DNA of 64,000 bases from positions 1 to 64,000 of the forward strand of contig NZ_CAQI01000041.1 of the NCBI RefSeq assembly GCF_001046895.1. Reading direction: 5' to 3'. This stretch comes from Pseudarthrobacter siccitolerans. GTDB taxonomy: Bacteria > Actinomycetota > Actinomycetes > Actinomycetales > Micrococcaceae. Under the pieces are notes generated by a model. The model saw nothing but the letters and a program-made list of their open reading frames with translations, was not told the origin of the DNA and ran no database searches. Position numbers and translations under genes: made by a program. Shown here piece after piece: positions 63,541-64,000 of this stretch. Numbering within the stretch: the first letter of the stretch is position 1; every line of letters starts with the position of its first letter.

Positions 63541-64000
63541 ATGCCCCTGTTCGTTACAAACGCCAGGCCTGCCGCGCTCGCAGGGCTGTTGGCGATTGCC
63601 CTGGCCGGAACGGTGTGGCTTGGCCCGGCCGCCGGGGCGGAGCAGGACCCGGCTGGTGACTATCCATCCTGGGAGGATGTCCAGCAGGCAAAGCTGTCCG
63701 AAGCCGGCAAGGCAACGGAGATCAGCAGGATCAACGACTTGCTGGGTGGCCTGCAGGCCCAGTCCGAGTCCCTGGGGGCAGCGGCCGTCCGGTCGGCGGC
63801 CGAGTATGCCGTCACGGACTCAGCGCTTCAAGCGGCCAGCGCAAAGCTGGAGGCCCTCACGGCCCAGGTCTCGCAGGCAAACGTTGAACTGTCCCGGCAC
63901 CGGAAGGAACTCGGTGCCCTCGCCGCCCAGTCCTACAAAACCGGCGGCACCGCCATGGGATTCTTCGTTGCCCTGGATGCCATCCAGACCCACAGTGTCC
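63541..64000 (+). CDS. Start of exported coiled-coil cell-wall protein (cut by window end)
   Basis: ATG 63541 opens a frame that stays open to the window end (153 residues). It begins MPLFVTNARPAALAGLLAIA, a signal peptide, followed by a charged coiled-coil region (LQAQSESLGAAAVRSAAEYA, ALQAASAKLEALTAQVSQAN). This is the layout of the N-terminal region of NlpC/P60 peptidoglycan hydrolases of the RipA type. The catalytic domain, if present, lies outside the window. Neighbouring gene 61.3 kb has the same catalytic class. Confidence 0.75.
   Translation, partial: MPLFVTNARPAALAGLLAIALAGTVWLGPAAGAEQDPAGDYPSWEDVQQAKLSEAGKATEISRINDLLGGLQAQSESLGAAAVRSAAEYAVTDSALQAASAKLEALTAQVSQANVELSRHRKELGALAAQSYKTGGTAMGFFVALDAIQTHSV

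Overview
The window is high-GC DNA from an actinobacterium, most likely Arthrobacter/Pseudarthrobacter or a close relative in the Micrococcaceae. The basis is a class Ib ribonucleotide reductase set (nrdH-nrdI-nrdE-nrdF), a DUF222/13E12-type HNH endonuclease, the actinobacterial trio SCO1664-family / DUF3090 / MSMEG_4193-type phosphatase, binding-protein sugar importers without their own ATPase, and an actinobacterial c-di-AMP (ydaO-type) riboswitch in front of a LysM-NlpC/P60 gene. The assignment rests on gene content and codon use, not on a database comparison.

Layout. 0-3.8 kb: a cyclopropane-fatty-acid-synthase-type methyltransferase, divergent from a flavin monooxygenase and an RlmG/RsmC-type rRNA methyltransferase. 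3.9-8.4 kb: a ROK regulator with a sugar ABC importer. 8.4-13.9 kb: a MoxR-DUF58-VWA-VWA-TPR operon. 14.2-17.6 kb: metF-metE behind a long leader with a perfect 14-bp palindrome. 17.7-19.1 kb: a DUF2004-type protein and a LysR regulator. 19.3-22.8 kb: a lipid-modification operon (FAD oxidoreductase, DUF1365, CFA-type methyltransferase). 23.2-27.3 kb: nrdHIEF behind a candidate NrdR box. 27.3-37.6 kb: an accessory, partly decayed region with a gene split at a C7 run, a truncated HNH endonuclease fused to the tail of an excisionase-like HTH gene, small exported and membrane proteins, a glycerophosphodiester phosphodiesterase and a PadR operon. 37.6-42.9 kb: the SCO1664/DUF3090/phosphatase operon, then a UBP-type zinc-finger gene divergent from a cysteine-less thioredoxin-reductase-like protein and a membrane protein. 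43-48.3 kb: the 13E12 HNH endonuclease, an unrecognised 437-residue protein, and a solute-binding/VWA hybrid. 48.4-54.4 kb: a fructan/sucrose utilisation operon (LacI, binding protein, two permeases, GH32) read from one promoter with two perfect LacI operators. 54.5-61.2 kb: a DUF2087/HNH pair, small proteins, an RNase Z-like hydrolase, an amino-acid permease and SelO. 61.3-64 kb: a LysM-NlpC/P60 hydrolase under a c-di-AMP riboswitch, a lipoprotein-like ORF whose 3' end runs into that riboswitch, and the start of a coiled-coil cell-wall protein cut by the window end.

How it fits together. Most of the window is chromosomal housekeeping: methionine and one-carbon metabolism, deoxynucleotide synthesis, membrane lipid modification, carbohydrate uptake and cell-wall remodelling. 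The 27.3-37.6 kb segment differs: it has more A/T-rich spacers, weaker codon bias, remnants and few recognisable families, and looks like a recombination-prone accessory segment. I found no CRISPR array, no intact transposase or integrase, and no tRNA or rRNA gene. I see no fully convincing new defence or mobile system. The least explained candidates are the zinc-finger/receiver/TrxR-like locus (39.7-42.9 kb), the conserved SCO1664-DUF3090-phosphatase operon, the solute-binding/VWA hybrid and the split DUF3039-like gene.
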